A stretch of DNA of 64,000 nucleotides from Flavobacteriales bacterium. GTDB taxonomy: Bacteria > Bacteroidota > Bacteroidia > Flavobacteriales_F > PHOS-HE28. Shown one piece after another: positions 39,360 through 50,851 of this stretch. The stretch lies in assembly GCA_016713865.1 (NCBI GenBank), contig JADJOG010000008.1:1-64000 (forward strand). Direction: 5' to 3'. Positions within the stretch are counted from its first letter, which is position 1, and each line of letters starts with the position of its first letter. The notes below the pieces were generated by a model. The model saw only the letters and a list, made by a program, of their open reading frames with translations, did no database searches and was not told the DNA's origin. Made by a program: the position numbers and the translations under genes.

Positions 39360-39964
39360 ATGGAAGAGCAAGCAAAGCTGCCTGGACAGGAGCCACTGCC
39401 GCACGGAAATCCGCAGCTTCCTCCTTCGCGTTACGAGGATGTCGATCATACACTGCGGACCACCGCGACTACCTCCTGATCCAGAGTCGTGTGAATCTGA
39501 TGGCCATCAGCCAGATGAGCGACCTGAAGGCGAACCTGATGCTCACGCTCTCGGCGGTGCTGCTACAATTCGCCCTGAGCAAGGTGAGTGATCATACCCT
39601 TGAAGGACCGAAAGCTCACTACTGGGTAATGGTGATCGGCGCCCTCGTCACCATCCTGCTCTGCGCCTACGCCACCTTGCCCAAGGGAAAACTGCTGCGC
39701 AACACCATCAAGGAGAATGGCCCCTTGCCCAAGGGATTCAACTTGCTCTTCTTCACTTCGTACATCCAACTCTCCCTGCCCGTTTTCAAGGCTCGCATGC
39801 ACCAAGTGCTTTCCTCACCTCCGCGCAGCCACGATGCCATACTGGAAGAGCTGCACACGCACGGCCGCTTCATCGCACAGCAGAAATACGTGCCGCTGCG
39901 CTTGGCCTACTTCAGCTTCTTGCTCACCTGGCTGGCGGGCGCGATGCTGTATGCGATGGCTTGA
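39360..39964 (+). CDS. DUF5706 (Pycsar-effector-like) membrane protein, frameshifted
   Basis: About 201 residues. A short hydrophilic N-terminus (MEEQAKLPGQEPLPHGNP) reads to about 39450; one missing base shifts the frame and the rest continues as HRDYLLIQSRVNLMAISQMS, then DLKANLMLTLSAVLLQFALS. Two membrane helices in the middle and a cytoplasmic stretch (FNLLFFTSYIQLSLPVF) lead to a third helix at the end. This matches the DUF5706 fold, the membrane effector of Pycsar antiphage systems, but it is also found alone or fused to HD domains. No cyclase gene lies next to it, so a defence role is not supported here. It lies 14 bases after the OmpA-domain gene. Confidence 0.62.
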
Positions 39965-40039
39965 TCGACGAGTAACAAATGGGGGCTCTCTGCCCGATGG
40001 TTCTAGAGCCTGTGAACGCGTATTCCTGTGCGCCAAGGT

Positions 40040-41470
40040 TCACTCCACCTTTAGCAGCACCCACCCATCAATTGTTTCCACTTCACGCGCGCCCTGTTCC
40101 AAAGCCCTCGCCCAATTGCGCTGCGGATGCAAACCTAGCCATTGCGCTTCAAGGTCAAACGGCTTCGCGACGACAACTGACCCGGCAACGAATCGATCCA
40201 CCTCGGCCTGCCACAGCTCCGTGACAGCGATGCCTGGCAAATAGGTTCCGGCGGCAGCGCCAAGGCCGTGCGTGTACACATGCGTTGGCTCAAGCGCCAC
40301 GACTTTGGTGAGCACTTCACGCTCGATGCGCGCTTGTTGCACGAAAGGCGAGATCGCGCGCACGCACAAAGCCACTTGCGCGACAACAGTGCATGCAAGC
40401 ACGACGGCGCGCAAGCTACTTCGACTCTCAAGCCACGCCCACGCACGCTGGAAGGCTGGCCAGAGCATCACCAGCGCGAAGGGTTGCGCAAGTAGGAGCA
40501 CACGGTCGTTCTGGTACGGCATGCCACCTACAAAGACCGCATAAGAGATGAAGAGCGTGGCGGCCAACTGCGTGCGTGCATCGCTCCAATCGCTCCGGCG
40601 GAAGAATGGAACGAGCGCGATGCCGAAGGGAATGAAGCCCGGATGCACTGGCGCCAGCAGCAATACACCACGTTGAGCAGGCGATAGCTCAAAGTAGCCG
40701 TCGTCGCTGTGATGCTCACTGCGAATCAGGTTCTGCGACGACCAGTCCTCCACCGGCAGGCCGACCATGAGCGCAGCGGATGGCATGAATAGACCCGCAA
40801 CCACGAGGAGCGATGACCATTCAAGAAGGAGACCCGCTGTCGCATCAATCATGTGAAACAGCGCCCAACCCAGCAGCACGATCGCGATGGGCGCAACGGC
40901 CAAACGGAACGAAAATCCGACGGCGAGCGCAAGAAGCATCCAGAGCAGCCGGGGCTTCCTGCCATCGTCCATCCACCGCACACATTGCATGAAGGCCAGC
41001 GCGCATGAAGCGATGGCCGCCATATCACTCATCACCGCCATGCTTTGGCGCAGCAGGAAGGGCGAGAGCGCCATGCCGAAGAATATGAAGGCCAGCAAAG
41101 GCGAGGCATTCTGCACCTCATCATTCGTACCAAATCGCAGCACATGTGTCAAAGCGAACATCGCCAGCACCAGTGCCGCCGCAGAGATCAATCGCAACGC
41201 AAGCAACTCCCCTATTCCTGTCGCGCCGATCAACGCACCCAGCAACGGATAGCCGTGCGGATGCTCCTGCATGCGCGGCCATGCCTCGCCACCGAAAGCT
41301 CGCGCCCACTCACGCGCGATCCGCAGGTAATCGTGGGCATCCTGGCCATTGAGCCCTTGGTAGCCGGTAGCGGCGCACCAAAGCAGCGCAGCGGCCAACG
41401 GGAGCAGAAGCAGGGCGAATCGCAGGCGCTTAAATCCCATGGCCATCAGGCGCCGAATGTAGAAGGCCAT
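40040..41470 (-). CDS. Polytopic membrane glycosyltransferase-like protein (ArnT/PMT type)
   Basis: About 476 residues with ten or more hydrophobic helices. The first periplasmic loop has GYQGLNGQDAHDYLRIAREW and PHGYPLLGALIGATG. The D-x-x-x-Y and HP-x-x-YP pattern resembles GT39/GT83 lipid-linked sugar transferases, which use polyprenyl-phosphate sugars. A soluble C-terminal part of about 100 residues follows. I prefer the Met at 41470; the Met at 41536 would leave no room for the divergent gene's start, which shares the same CATG. It faces the nucleotidyltransferase-radical SAM cluster and may belong to the same pathway. Donor and acceptor are unknown. Confidence 0.7.
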   Translation of the reverse strand: MAFYIRRLMAMGFKRLRFALLLLPLAAALLWCAATGYQGLNGQDAHDYLRIAREWARAFGGEAWPRMQEHPHGYPLLGALIGATGIGELLALRLISAAALVLAMFALTHVLRFGTNDEVQNASPLLAFIFFGMALSPFLLRQSMAVMSDMAAIASCALAFMQCVRWMDDGRKPRLLWMLLALAVGFSFRLAVAPIAIVLLGWALFHMIDATAGLLLEWSSLLVVAGLFMPSAALMVGLPVEDWSSQNLIRSEHHSDDGYFELSPAQRGVLLLAPVHPGFIPFGIALVPFFRRSDWSDARTQLAATLFISYAVFVGGMPYQNDRVLLLAQPFALVMLWPAFQRAWAWLESRSSLRAVVLACTVVAQVALCVRAISPFVQQARIEREVLTKVVALEPTHVYTHGLGAAAGTYLPGIAVTELWQAEVDRFVAGSVVVAKPFDLEAQWLGLHPQRNWARALEQGAREVETIDGWVLLKVE

Positions 41471-41534
41471 TTCAGGCAGCGTGCGTGGACCTATGCGCGT
41501 CTTCACGCCAGCAACCCGACCTTCGCACCCAAGC

Positions 41535-42451
41535 ATGCGCCTCGCATCACCCGCTATCGACGAACGCGCTAAGGCCCGCGCCGCATTACGCGTGCTGGCC
41601 TACTTCGATGTGTTCGATCACCCGCTCACGGTTGCCGAACTGGCGCGCTTCACCGGGCAGGAAGAGGATGAGGCGCGCGATGCCCTGGCCGAATTGCTGA
41701 TCGCGGGCACGGTGCGCCAGCACTTGGGCTACTGGTCATTGGGCGATGCCCGGAAAGCAGCGCTCGCCCGCATCGCCGACGAGGATCGCGCGCAGCGACG
41801 CATGCCCAAGGCCCTGCGCATGTCTGCGCTAATTGCGCGCTTCCCCTTCGTGCGCGCGGTCTTCATCAGCGGCAGCTTGAGCAAGGGCCGCCTCGATGCC
41901 GAAGGTGATATCGACTTCTTCATCATCACGGCACCGGGACGCCTGTGGGTGGCGCGCACCATGCTCGTGCTCTTCAAGAAGCTGTTCCTGCTCAACAGCC
42001 GCCGCGACTTCTGCGTCAACTACTTCATCGACACCGAGCACCTCACGATCGAGGATCGCAACCGATACACCGCAACGGAAGTCGTAACGCTGATACCGAC
42101 CTACGGCAATGGCACCACCGAAGCCTTCTTCGCGCGCAACGCGTGGGCCTTCGTCGTTATCCGCATGCGCTACCGCCGCGCAGCCGCAGGTGATCGTCGG
42201 CCATACGCGTCCGAAGCGCTTTCCCGGAACGCATACTGAACGGAAGGATCGGCGCGGCATTCGACGCATTCTGCATGCAGCTCACCTGGCGCTTCTGGCG
42301 CTTCAAGTTCAGCGATATGGACCCGCGCACCTTCGACCTCGCACTGCGCACGCGCACCTACGTGAGCAAACACCACCCGCGCAATTTCCAGCAGCGCGTG
42401 CTCGATGCCTACCAAACGAAGCTCACCAAGCTCGAAGAACAGCTCAACTGA
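41535..42451 (+). CDS. Nucleotidyltransferase-fold protein, frameshifted
   Basis: About 305 residues. The first part has a winged-helix-like domain (AALRVLAYFDVFDHPLTVAE) followed by a Pol-beta nucleotidyltransferase core, FISGSLSKGRLDAEGDIDFF, carrying the G-S-x-x-K-G and D-x-D metal motif. The frame is lost near 42150-42225 and resumes as ILNGRIGAAFDAFCMQLTWR to the stop at 42451 (KLTKLEEQLN), with at least two indels. It is the first gene of a four-gene cluster with a radical SAM enzyme and two methyltransferases. The nucleotidyl acceptor is unknown, and no HEPN partner is adjacent. Confidence 0.65.
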
Positions 42452-42453
42452 GC

Positions 42454-43884
42454 ATGGCCCGCATCCTGCTCACGCACGCCTACCTCTATCGGCTCGACCT
42501 AAGCAATGGCGCGACCAACGGCCTTATGCGCCGCTGGGCACTTTGATGGCCGCTGCCGTGCTGCGCGAAGCCGGGCACGATGTGCATGTGCATGACATGG
42601 GCTTGGCGCGTTCGGCCGATGAGCTACAACCAGCGCTTGATCGCGTGAAGCCCGAGATCCTCGTGATCCACGACGACGGCTTCAACTACCTCACCAAGAT
42701 GTGCCTCACGGTGATGCGCCAGGCCGCCTTCCGCATGATCGCGCTGGGCAAGGCGCGCAATTGCATGGTGGCAGTGAACAGCAGCGATGCCAGCGATCAC
42801 GCCGAAGCCTATCTGCAGCAAGGTGCCGACGCTGTTGTGCATGGCGAGCGAGGCCACATTGCGCGAGCTGTGCCAGCATTGGAGCAGAAGGCATTGCTGG
42901 AAAGCGACAATGGGCATCGCGTGCTTGGGCGACGACGGCTTCCGCACAAATGCCAAACGTCCCGTGATGCGCGAACTCGACGCTTTGCCCATGGCGGCCT
43001 GGGACCTCATCGACCTGAAGCCCTACCGCGAGATCTGGATGCGCGCGCACGGCCACTGGGCCATCAACCTCGCTACCACGCGCGGCTGCCCGTTCAAGTG
43101 CAACTGGTGCGCGAAGCCAATCTACGGCAATCGCTACAACAGCCGCTCGCCGGAGCACGTGGCCGATGAAGTGGCGTGGCTCAGCGCGCACCACGCACCC
43201 GATCGCATCTGGTTCGCCGACGACATCTTCGGACTGAAGCCCGGCTGGGTGCAGGGCTATCGCGATGCATTGCGCGAACGCGGATTGCACATCCCTTACA
43301 AGATCCAGAGCCGCGTTGACCTGCTGCTCGAGGGCGATGCGATCGATGCGCTCGTTGCCAGCGGCCTCGAAGAAGCGTGGGTGGGTGCTGAGAGCGGCAG
43401 TCAGCGCATCCTCGATGCCATGGACAAGGGCACCACGGTAGAGCAGATCCGCGAGGCCACGCGCTTGCTGCAATCGAAAGGCGTGCGCGTCGGCTTCTTT
43501 TTGCAGTTCGGCTACCTCGGCGAAACAGACGAGGACATCGCGAAGACGATCGCGATGGTGGATGAGTTGATGCCCGACGACATTGGCGTAAGCGTCTCGT
43601 ACCCGCTGCCCGGCACCAAGTTCCACGAGAAGGTGAAGGCCGAACTGGACACCAAGGCCAACTGGACCGACAGTGACGACCTCGCGCTGCTCTTCCGCAG
43701 CACGCACCGGCCGGCCTTCTACAAGCGCTTGCATCGTTACGTGCATAAGCGCTTCAGGCGGAAACAGGCCTTGATGGCCTTGCGCGGGAAAGGCGAAGGC
43801 GTGCTGCGCGCATTGAGCGCGGCCTACTACGTACCCGCAGCGGCCATCGACAGCGTGCGTCTCCAACGGCTCGCGCGCAACTGA
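42454..43884 (+). CDS. B12-binding-type radical SAM protein, frameshifted
   Basis: About 477 residues. The N-terminus (MARILLTHAYLYRLD, GTLMAAAVLREAGHDVHVHD) is a cobalamin-binding-like Rossmann domain, and the radical SAM core follows with TTRGCPFKCNWCAKPIYGN, the C-x3-C-x2-C cluster motif at 43087-43110, and IWFADDIFGLKPG and WVGAESGSQRILDAM. The C-terminal region is helical. Frame breaks near 42502, 42846, 42880 and 42930 split it. The closest named relatives are BchE-like and other B12-dependent radical SAM enzymes that methylate or rearrange; the substrate here is unknown. It lies 2 bases after the nucleotidyltransferase gene and 3 bases before the first methyltransferase. Confidence 0.82.
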
Positions 43885-43887
43885 GTC

Positions 43888-44694
43888 ATGCACGCAGCAG
43901 AGAACGCCACTGCCGTGCGCGAAGCCTTCTCACGGCAATCGCCCGTATTCGACCAGATCGATGTGAGCAATGCCATCATTTCACGCATGCGCGGTATCGT
44001 TCGTGCGGAAGCGGTGCGGCACATGCGCCCGGGTGAAACACTACTCGAACTGAACGCAGGCACCGGCATCGACAGCTTCTGGTTCGCGGAGCAAGGACTG
44101 AAGGTCTTGACCACGGATGATGCACCGGGCATGGTGATGCAAATCGAGGCAAAGCGTGCTGCGAATCCTGCAACGAAAGTTGAAGCGATGCGCTGCTCCT
44201 TCCTCGACCTCGAACGACTCGGCGATCGCCGCTTCAATCATGTCTTCAGCAACTTCGGTGGGTTGAACTGCACGGATCGATTGGATGTGGTGCTGCATGG
44301 CATCGATCGTCTGCTGCTCCCCGGTGGCACCTGCGCACTCGTGATCATGCCGCGCTTCAGTCCGTGGGAATTGCTGGCCGTGCTGAAGGGCCGCATCCGA
44401 TATGCCTTCCGGCGCTTCAAGAAAGCAGGCACCGCTGCGCGATTGGAAGGCGTCACCTTCACCTGCTACTACTACTCGCCCCGTTTCGTGATGCGCCACC
44501 TCGGACCCGGCTATGAATTGATCGCTCAGCGCGCGCTATCGCTGATGGTTCCACTTCCGCATCATGATCAGTTCCCGCAGCTTTGGCCGCGCTTGTATCG
44601 CGTGCTGCACCGGCTTCAAGAAGGCATCGCGCACCGCTGGCCCTTCAACCTGTGGGGCGACCACTTCCTCATCGCGCTCCGCAAACGGCCATGA
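43888..44694 (+). CDS. Class I SAM-dependent methyltransferase
   Basis: A 268-residue soluble enzyme. Motif I reads ETLLELNAGTGIDSFWFAEQ, followed by the acidic end of strand 2 (VLTTDDAPGM), then a motif IV region VFSNFGGLNCTDRLDVV and the post-strand-5 CALVIMPRFSPWELLAVL. The C-terminal half has FTCYYYSPRFVMRHLGPGYE, common in small-molecule or lipid methyltransferases. It begins 3 bases after the radical SAM gene and its stop overlaps the next methyltransferase (ATGA), so all four genes look cotranscribed. Confidence 0.85.
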   Translation: MHAAENATAVREAFSRQSPVFDQIDVSNAIISRMRGIVRAEAVRHMRPGETLLELNAGTGIDSFWFAEQGLKVLTTDDAPGMVMQIEAKRAANPATKVEAMRCSFLDLERLGDRRFNHVFSNFGGLNCTDRLDVVLHGIDRLLLPGGTCALVIMPRFSPWELLAVLKGRIRYAFRRFKKAGTAARLEGVTFTCYYYSPRFVMRHLGPGYELIAQRALSLMVPLPHHDQFPQLWPRLYRVLHRLQEGIAHRWPFNLWGDHFLIALRKRP

Positions 44695-45493
44695 GCGCTT
44701 GGCCTTGGCTTGAATCGTTTCCACTGGCGAATGGCGTTCGCATCGTTGAAGCTCCTTCAGCTTTCGAGGCGCTCTATGCCGAAGCGCGGAAGAAGGAGCG
44801 CCGCGTGCTCACCGACGAACAAGTAGCGCGGCTTCCCGATGGCAAGGGCCTTTGGAACGTTGCGGAATGGCGCATCCGCAGCAAGGGCGCAACACGCCTG
44901 CTGGGATCGCTGAACGCACAAGGCAAAGCGCTGCGCGTGCTCGAAGTGGGATGCGGAAACGGCTGGCTCTCTGGTCGCATGGCAGCAGCCGGTCACCTTG
45001 TGCTCGGCATCGATGCCTTCACCGAAGAGTTGGAACAGGCAGCGCGCGTCTTCCCGTCAGTCTCATTCGCCCGCGCTGATCTCCATTCCAGCGCAATACC
45101 AGTTGGCAGCTTCGATGCGATCGTCTTCGCTGCGAGCATCCAGTACTTCGACTCACCTCATGCGGTTGTGAAACGCGCGCTCGATTTGCTCGCGCCGAAT
45201 GGGAGCATCCAAATCCTCGACAGCATCCTATACCCGAGCGAGGCCACAGCGGCCGCCGCTCAGGAACGCACGCGCAACTACTACGCTCAACTCGGTGTAT
45301 CTGCATTGGCCGCGCATTACCACGCGCATGCACTGGGCGACTTCATGCCCTTCGGCGCTGCGATCAGCGCGGCGCGCGATCACGGTTCATGCAATTGCTC
45401 AGCGGCGATGCCTCGCCGTTCACGCATCTCGTGATCGGAAGCGGGCAAGGCTGCTCGCCGAAAACACATCTGAGGAAGGTGGCCACACCTTAA
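44691..45493 (+). CDS. Class I SAM-dependent methyltransferase, frameshifted near end
   Basis: About 267 residues. Motif I is RVLEVGCGNGWLSGRMA with GIDA at strand 2, and the region FDAIVFAASIQYFDSP (motif IV) and LLAPNGSIQILDSILYPSEA (post-strand 5) follow. The start is the ATG at 44691, overlapping the previous stop; an upstream start inside the neighbour is not needed. One indel near 45380 shifts the frame; the next frame gives RFMQLLSGDASPFTHLVIGS to the stop at 45493. It is the last gene of the cluster. Its target is probably the product of the upstream enzymes. Confidence 0.8.
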
Positions 45494-45556
45494 AGGCGAC
45501 CCTCCCTTCGTCCCACTCACCGCAGCCACCACCAGATAGCCGCTCGTGGAACAACG

Positions 45557-46906
45557 CTACTTCTTCGTGCTGTACTTCACCGCGCCTTGCGCCACCAGGT
45601 GCTCGATGTCGTTGTTAATGCTGAGGATGAGCAAGCTGGTGGCCGTGCAGAACACCGGGCTGGTGATGCAGTGGTGGCCGTTCCAGCTGCCGTCCTGGTT
45701 CTGGATGCTGGTGAGGCGGCCCGTGGTCTGTTGGTACCAATTCTTCCAGCCTTGGTCCTTGGCGATCACGAGCGATTCGCCTGTTTGCAGGAAGCTGAGG
45801 AACTCCTCGCCGCCGTTGTTGCCGAAACCGCTGATCACGTTGTCGGCCTGCGCTTGCTGTTTCGCAGCCTCGTACACTTGGTAAGCGGTGTTCAAGCGCT
45901 CGGCTTCGCTGCGCGAAACGCCCGCATCCTCCAAGGTCTTCACGGTAACCGGCGCATCCTTCTTGATTTTCCCTTCCTTTTTCGCTTGAATCACGACTTC
46001 ATTCAGCTCGCGGGCCTCAGCGGCGCTATTGCGCGTGCTTCCGCTCACGGCGTATAGGGTGATGCCCGCGGCGCGCTCGGTAGCCACGGTGCCTTTGTTT
46101 GCATCGAAGTTGCCCTTCTGGTAATCGCGCGCCAGCTTCAGCGATTCATCATCAACGTTAGCGCCCTGTGACTTCGCGCTTTCCAACGCGGTAGCCGCGA
46201 AGCTGCTCTGGAGCACGCCCGCCCAACCATCGCCGCGCTGACTGCCGTCGCTGTTCTGCCCGCGCTGGATCATGTCAACGCAGGTGTTGAGCGCACGCAT
46301 GGCACGGAGCCGCTTCGGATGCTGCCCGTTCAGTTTGGCCACGAGGTTGCTGAGGAATTGCGCGGTGAGCGCCACATCGATGTTGGCGCCAAGCTTGGCC
46401 TGGATCTGCGTGCCTTGCAGCTGCGTGATGTTGATGGCATTCTTCGGCGCGCTCTCGACTTGCTTCAAGAGATACTCGGTGGCGCGACTCAGTTGCTGCG
46501 CATGCGGACCTTGATCGAGCGTGCTTCCCATTCGCATGATGGCCATGGCCACCATGGCGGTGGTAGCGGGATCAGTGCTCACCGCATGCGGATCCGTGAT
46601 GTCCTGGCGCGAATGCGAGCCTGCGCCGTAGCCACCATCACTAGCCTGAGCACCCACTAGCCATTGCAACGCACGCTGCTCCGACTGAAGCACTTTGGCG
46701 GGGGTGGCGAGCACGAAGCTGCTATCGAGCCCCTCGCCTTCATACACTGTCATGAACACGCAGCCCTTGGGCTTGGGGGCTTCGCAGCATTCCTTGTGGT
46801 CGGAATGCGCGATGGGGGTGCGTGAAGTTGGACGGAACGAAACGAGCAATGCGGCGATGCCTGCTGTGCTAGCAATCGCGGCGATGACGAAAACGTGCTT
46901 TCTCAT
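45557..46906 (-). CDS. Exported alpha/alpha-barrel repeat protein
   Basis: A 449-residue protein with an N-terminal signal or anchor (MRKHVFVIAAIASTAGIAAL) and two blocks that look like prenyltransferase/squalene-cyclase-type alpha/alpha repeats: ALQWLVGAQASDGGYGAGSH and LTSIQNQDGSWNGHHCITSP, where QDGSW and the cysteine/histidine following are hallmarks of the fold. A His/Cys-rich segment (SDHKECCEAPKPKGC) lies just after the helix. No DxDD cyclase acid motif was seen, so terpene cyclisation is unlikely. Similar proteins are exported in planctomycetes and Bacteroidota with unknown function. It stands alone; the ThuA gene starts 108 bases away on the other strand. Confidence 0.75.
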   Translation of the reverse strand: MRKHVFVIAAIASTAGIAALLVSFRPTSRTPIAHSDHKECCEAPKPKGCVFMTVYEGEGLDSSFVLATPAKVLQSEQRALQWLVGAQASDGGYGAGSHSRQDITDPHAVSTDPATTAMVAMAIMRMGSTLDQGPHAQQLSRATEYLLKQVESAPKNAINITQLQGTQIQAKLGANIDVALTAQFLSNLVAKLNGQHPKRLRAMRALNTCVDMIQRGQNSDGSQRGDGWAGVLQSSFAATALESAKSQGANVDDESLKLARDYQKGNFDANKGTVATERAAGITLYAVSGSTRNSAAEARELNEVVIQAKKEGKIKKDAPVTVKTLEDAGVSRSEAERLNTAYQVYEAAKQQAQADNVISGFGNNGGEEFLSFLQTGESLVIAKDQGWKNWYQQTTGRLTSIQNQDGSWNGHHCITSPVFCTATSLLILSINNDIEHLVAQGAVKYSTKK

Positions 46907-47014
46907 GGCGTGTGCGTTTGGGCCTTTCCGCTGAGATGCGGAGGAAGGGCGATTTGCACACGCGGTACCCGCAAATACCGATCAGGTTCAATGCTTGGCG
47001 AAATACCTTCGGCC

Positions 47015-47853
47015 ATGCGCCTAATCGCCCTCGCCGCACTTTTAGCCTCCACCGCCTTGCTCGCCCAGCCCGCGTTCTCCATTTCAGCCTGGATGCGCAA
47101 CAACGCGCCAACTTCGAGCAATGGGTAGCCAACGGTGGAAGCGTCATGGGCATTCATGCGGCCAGCGACACCTATCGCCACAGCAGCGCCAATGGCAACA
47201 ACACCGGCACCTGGGATTTCTATTCGGAGCTGATCGGCGCAAGCGTGCAAGAGAACCCGAACCATGTGGCTGGCACACCCGCGTACACGATGCAGCATGT
47301 CGGCCTGCATGCCAGCACCGCGAACCTGCCCGACCCTTGGGTGAAGGACGAGGAGTACTACTACTGGGAAGGCGGCTACTTCGGCACCGACAACACCGAA
47401 GCGCTTCGCGTGGAAGAGACCATCGGACCCAACGGACAGGTGAACAGCTACGATGCGGAACGGCCCATGAGCTGGTTTCGCATCCTACCCAATGGCTCAC
47501 GCGTGTTCTACACCGCGCTGGGTCATGCGCAAAGCAATTACACGAGTGATATGCTCTTCCGCACGCATATCAGGGATGCAATGGTTTGGCTGTTAGGCGA
47601 TGCGACGAACATGCGCGAATCCTCAACTGCTTCGGTCAGGATCTGGCCGAACCCGAGCGAAGGCCAAGTGCATGTTCTTTCGACCTCTCGTTCTTGGGAA
47701 TCGCCAATCGTCTTGCGCGACGCATCCGGAAGAGAACTCTCCCAAATAATCGCACGGGGGAATCGGGCCACGCTTAATTTAAGCCAACTAGAAGACGGCA
47801 TGTACTTCATACAGGCGAGCGGTCGTACGACGCCCTTGCTTCTGCTCAGATAA
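47015..47853 (+). CDS. ThuA-like secreted protein with T9SS tail, internal gap
   Basis: A signal peptide (MRLIALAALLASTALLAQ) is followed directly by the second half of a ThuA (glutamine amidotransferase-like) domain: FEQWVANGGSVMGIHAASDT, WDFYSELIGASV, then EYYYWEGGYFGTDNTEAL and FRTHIRDAMVWLLG. A type A T9SS domain ends it (VRIWPNPSEG, LEDGMYFIQAS). The first half of ThuA, about 60 residues, is missing: the normal opening RVLHFS is joined straight to LDAQQRANFEQW near 47085, with a frame change at 47080. This looks like an internal deletion of about 180 bases. ThuA domains are found with sugar-catabolic proteins; the activity is unknown. Confidence 0.78.
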
Positions 47854-47870
47854 ATAGGATGCCGTCTCGG

Positions 47871-48746
47871 TCAGTTGTGACCGCGCCCGCGCTGCACCCC
47901 GATCATATCGCCTGTTTTGCAGACAACCGCACCCACGCCTGCATAAGCGACAGCAGCCATTCCCTTCAGGACGCTCTGCTTCTTCTTGAACCCCCAAACA
48001 TCCTTGAGGAAGAGCGGGAAATTCTGCGCGTTCAGCAGGTCGAAGGCAACTGAAATCGTTGGTTCCAGGCTCTTAGCGGTATGCCAGATGCCATAAGGGA
48101 TGAAGAGGGTCTCGCCCGCGCCAACGACGAAGGTTATCGGAGTCGCCTTGCTGTATAGCGGGAACTTCTCCAGATCAACGTTCTCGATGTCGGGAATGGA
48201 ACTCTTCCAGGTGTTCGTGGTTTCAGGATAGAGGTATTGCTCTTGACCGCGCGGCCAAACGGTGAACTCCTTGTTGCCGTAGAGCTGGTTGATCCAGGCG
48301 CTCAGATGGTAGTAGTCGAGGTGCACATAAGGGAACTTACCACCCGGTCCACCAATGAACATCTCCAAAGCACTGCCCCAGTAACCGCGCTTGAACCAAG
48401 AGCTTTGAAGCCAATTCGGCTTCGCGAAGCCCATATCGAGCGGCGACACCATTTGCACGAGCTCTGGCAACTGCGTCGGCAGGTGGAATTTGCACGGATA
48501 AGGCACCGGCCGGGTCGTGTCCTTACCCTCCACGAGGTCGAGGATCTCGTTCATCGAATACTCCTTCCCATCGACCATGGTGCGTCGTGTGCCGAAGCGC
48601 TCACGCAGGTAATCCGGAGTGAAGGTGTCATAGGCTCCCCAGACCTTCGATGCGTTCTTGAACACTAGCGGCACACCTGCCTTCCAGTGCTCTTCGAAGA
48701 ACTGCTCGTAGCTCATTTCGCCGGCTTCGACCTTCTTGACCTCCAT
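47871..48746 (-). CDS. JmjC-type cupin protein
   Basis: A 291-residue cupin_8/JmjC-like protein, probably an Fe(II)/2-oxoglutarate-dependent hydroxylase. The double-stranded beta-helix carries the metal triad: HLD in GKFPYVHLDYYHLSAWINQL and the distal histidine in ETLFIPYGIWHTAKSL. The N-terminal part (EEHWKAGVPLVFKNASKVWG) is typical of the FIH/JMJD-type family. The C-terminus ends with a hydrophobic stretch (GMAAVAYAGVGAVV) that might be a membrane tail. The substrate is unknown. It is convergent with the ThuA gene, whose stop lies 17 bases away. Confidence 0.85.
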   Translation of the reverse strand: MEVKKVEAGEMSYEQFFEEHWKAGVPLVFKNASKVWGAYDTFTPDYLRERFGTRRTMVDGKEYSMNEILDLVEGKDTTRPVPYPCKFHLPTQLPELVQMVSPLDMGFAKPNWLQSSWFKRGYWGSALEMFIGGPGGKFPYVHLDYYHLSAWINQLYGNKEFTVWPRGQEQYLYPETTNTWKSSIPDIENVDLEKFPLYSKATPITFVVGAGETLFIPYGIWHTAKSLEPTISVAFDLLNAQNFPLFLKDVWGFKKKQSVLKGMAAVAYAGVGAVVCKTGDMIGVQRGRGHN

Positions 48747-48904
48747 GACCGTGTTGTTGGTGTATAAAATGAGGGCGCTTGAACGCCGATGGCCTCACAA
48801 GGATTCAGGCCGTTCGGAGGTCGAATCTATGACTCCACATGAATGATAGCCAGAAGAGCCCAGAGACCAAGGCTGGCCTTGCCGAATCGCCAATGGCCGG
48901 CCCC

Positions 48905-50722
<1,818 letters not shown>

Positions 50723-50743
50723 GGTTTCTATCGAAAAAGCGCG

Positions 50744-50751
50744 CGAATGTA
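50744..50751 (-). promoter_or_regulatory. Candidate -7 promoter box of typA
   Basis: TACATTCG on the minus strand, identical to the box before thrS, 21 bases before the typA ATG. Confidence 0.45.
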
Positions 50752-50838
50752 GGGCTTCCGAGCGCTCCGGAGGACCGGGGGCAACGCTCCGCGTGATTGG
50801 AACGGTTCAAACGCCCGAAGCCGCAGCAACCCGGCCAT

Positions 50839-50846
50839 TACATTTG
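50839..50846 (+). promoter_or_regulatory. Candidate -7 promoter box of the fur operon
   Basis: TACATTTG, an exact TAnnTTTG match. The ATG follows after only five bases (CAGCC), so the message is predicted to be leaderless or nearly so. Confidence 0.5.
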
Positions 50847-50851
50847 CAGCC

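Noticed and set aside
41470..41536. Start of the membrane transferase at the ATG 41536
   Set aside because: That ATG shares its bases with the start of the divergent nucleotidyltransferase, leaving no room for promoters; Met at 41470 is more likely.
37595..45493. An antiphage defence island around the DUF5706 protein
   Set aside because: No cyclase, nuclease, reverse transcriptase, integrase or other defence gene is present; the neighbours look like envelope and metabolism genes.
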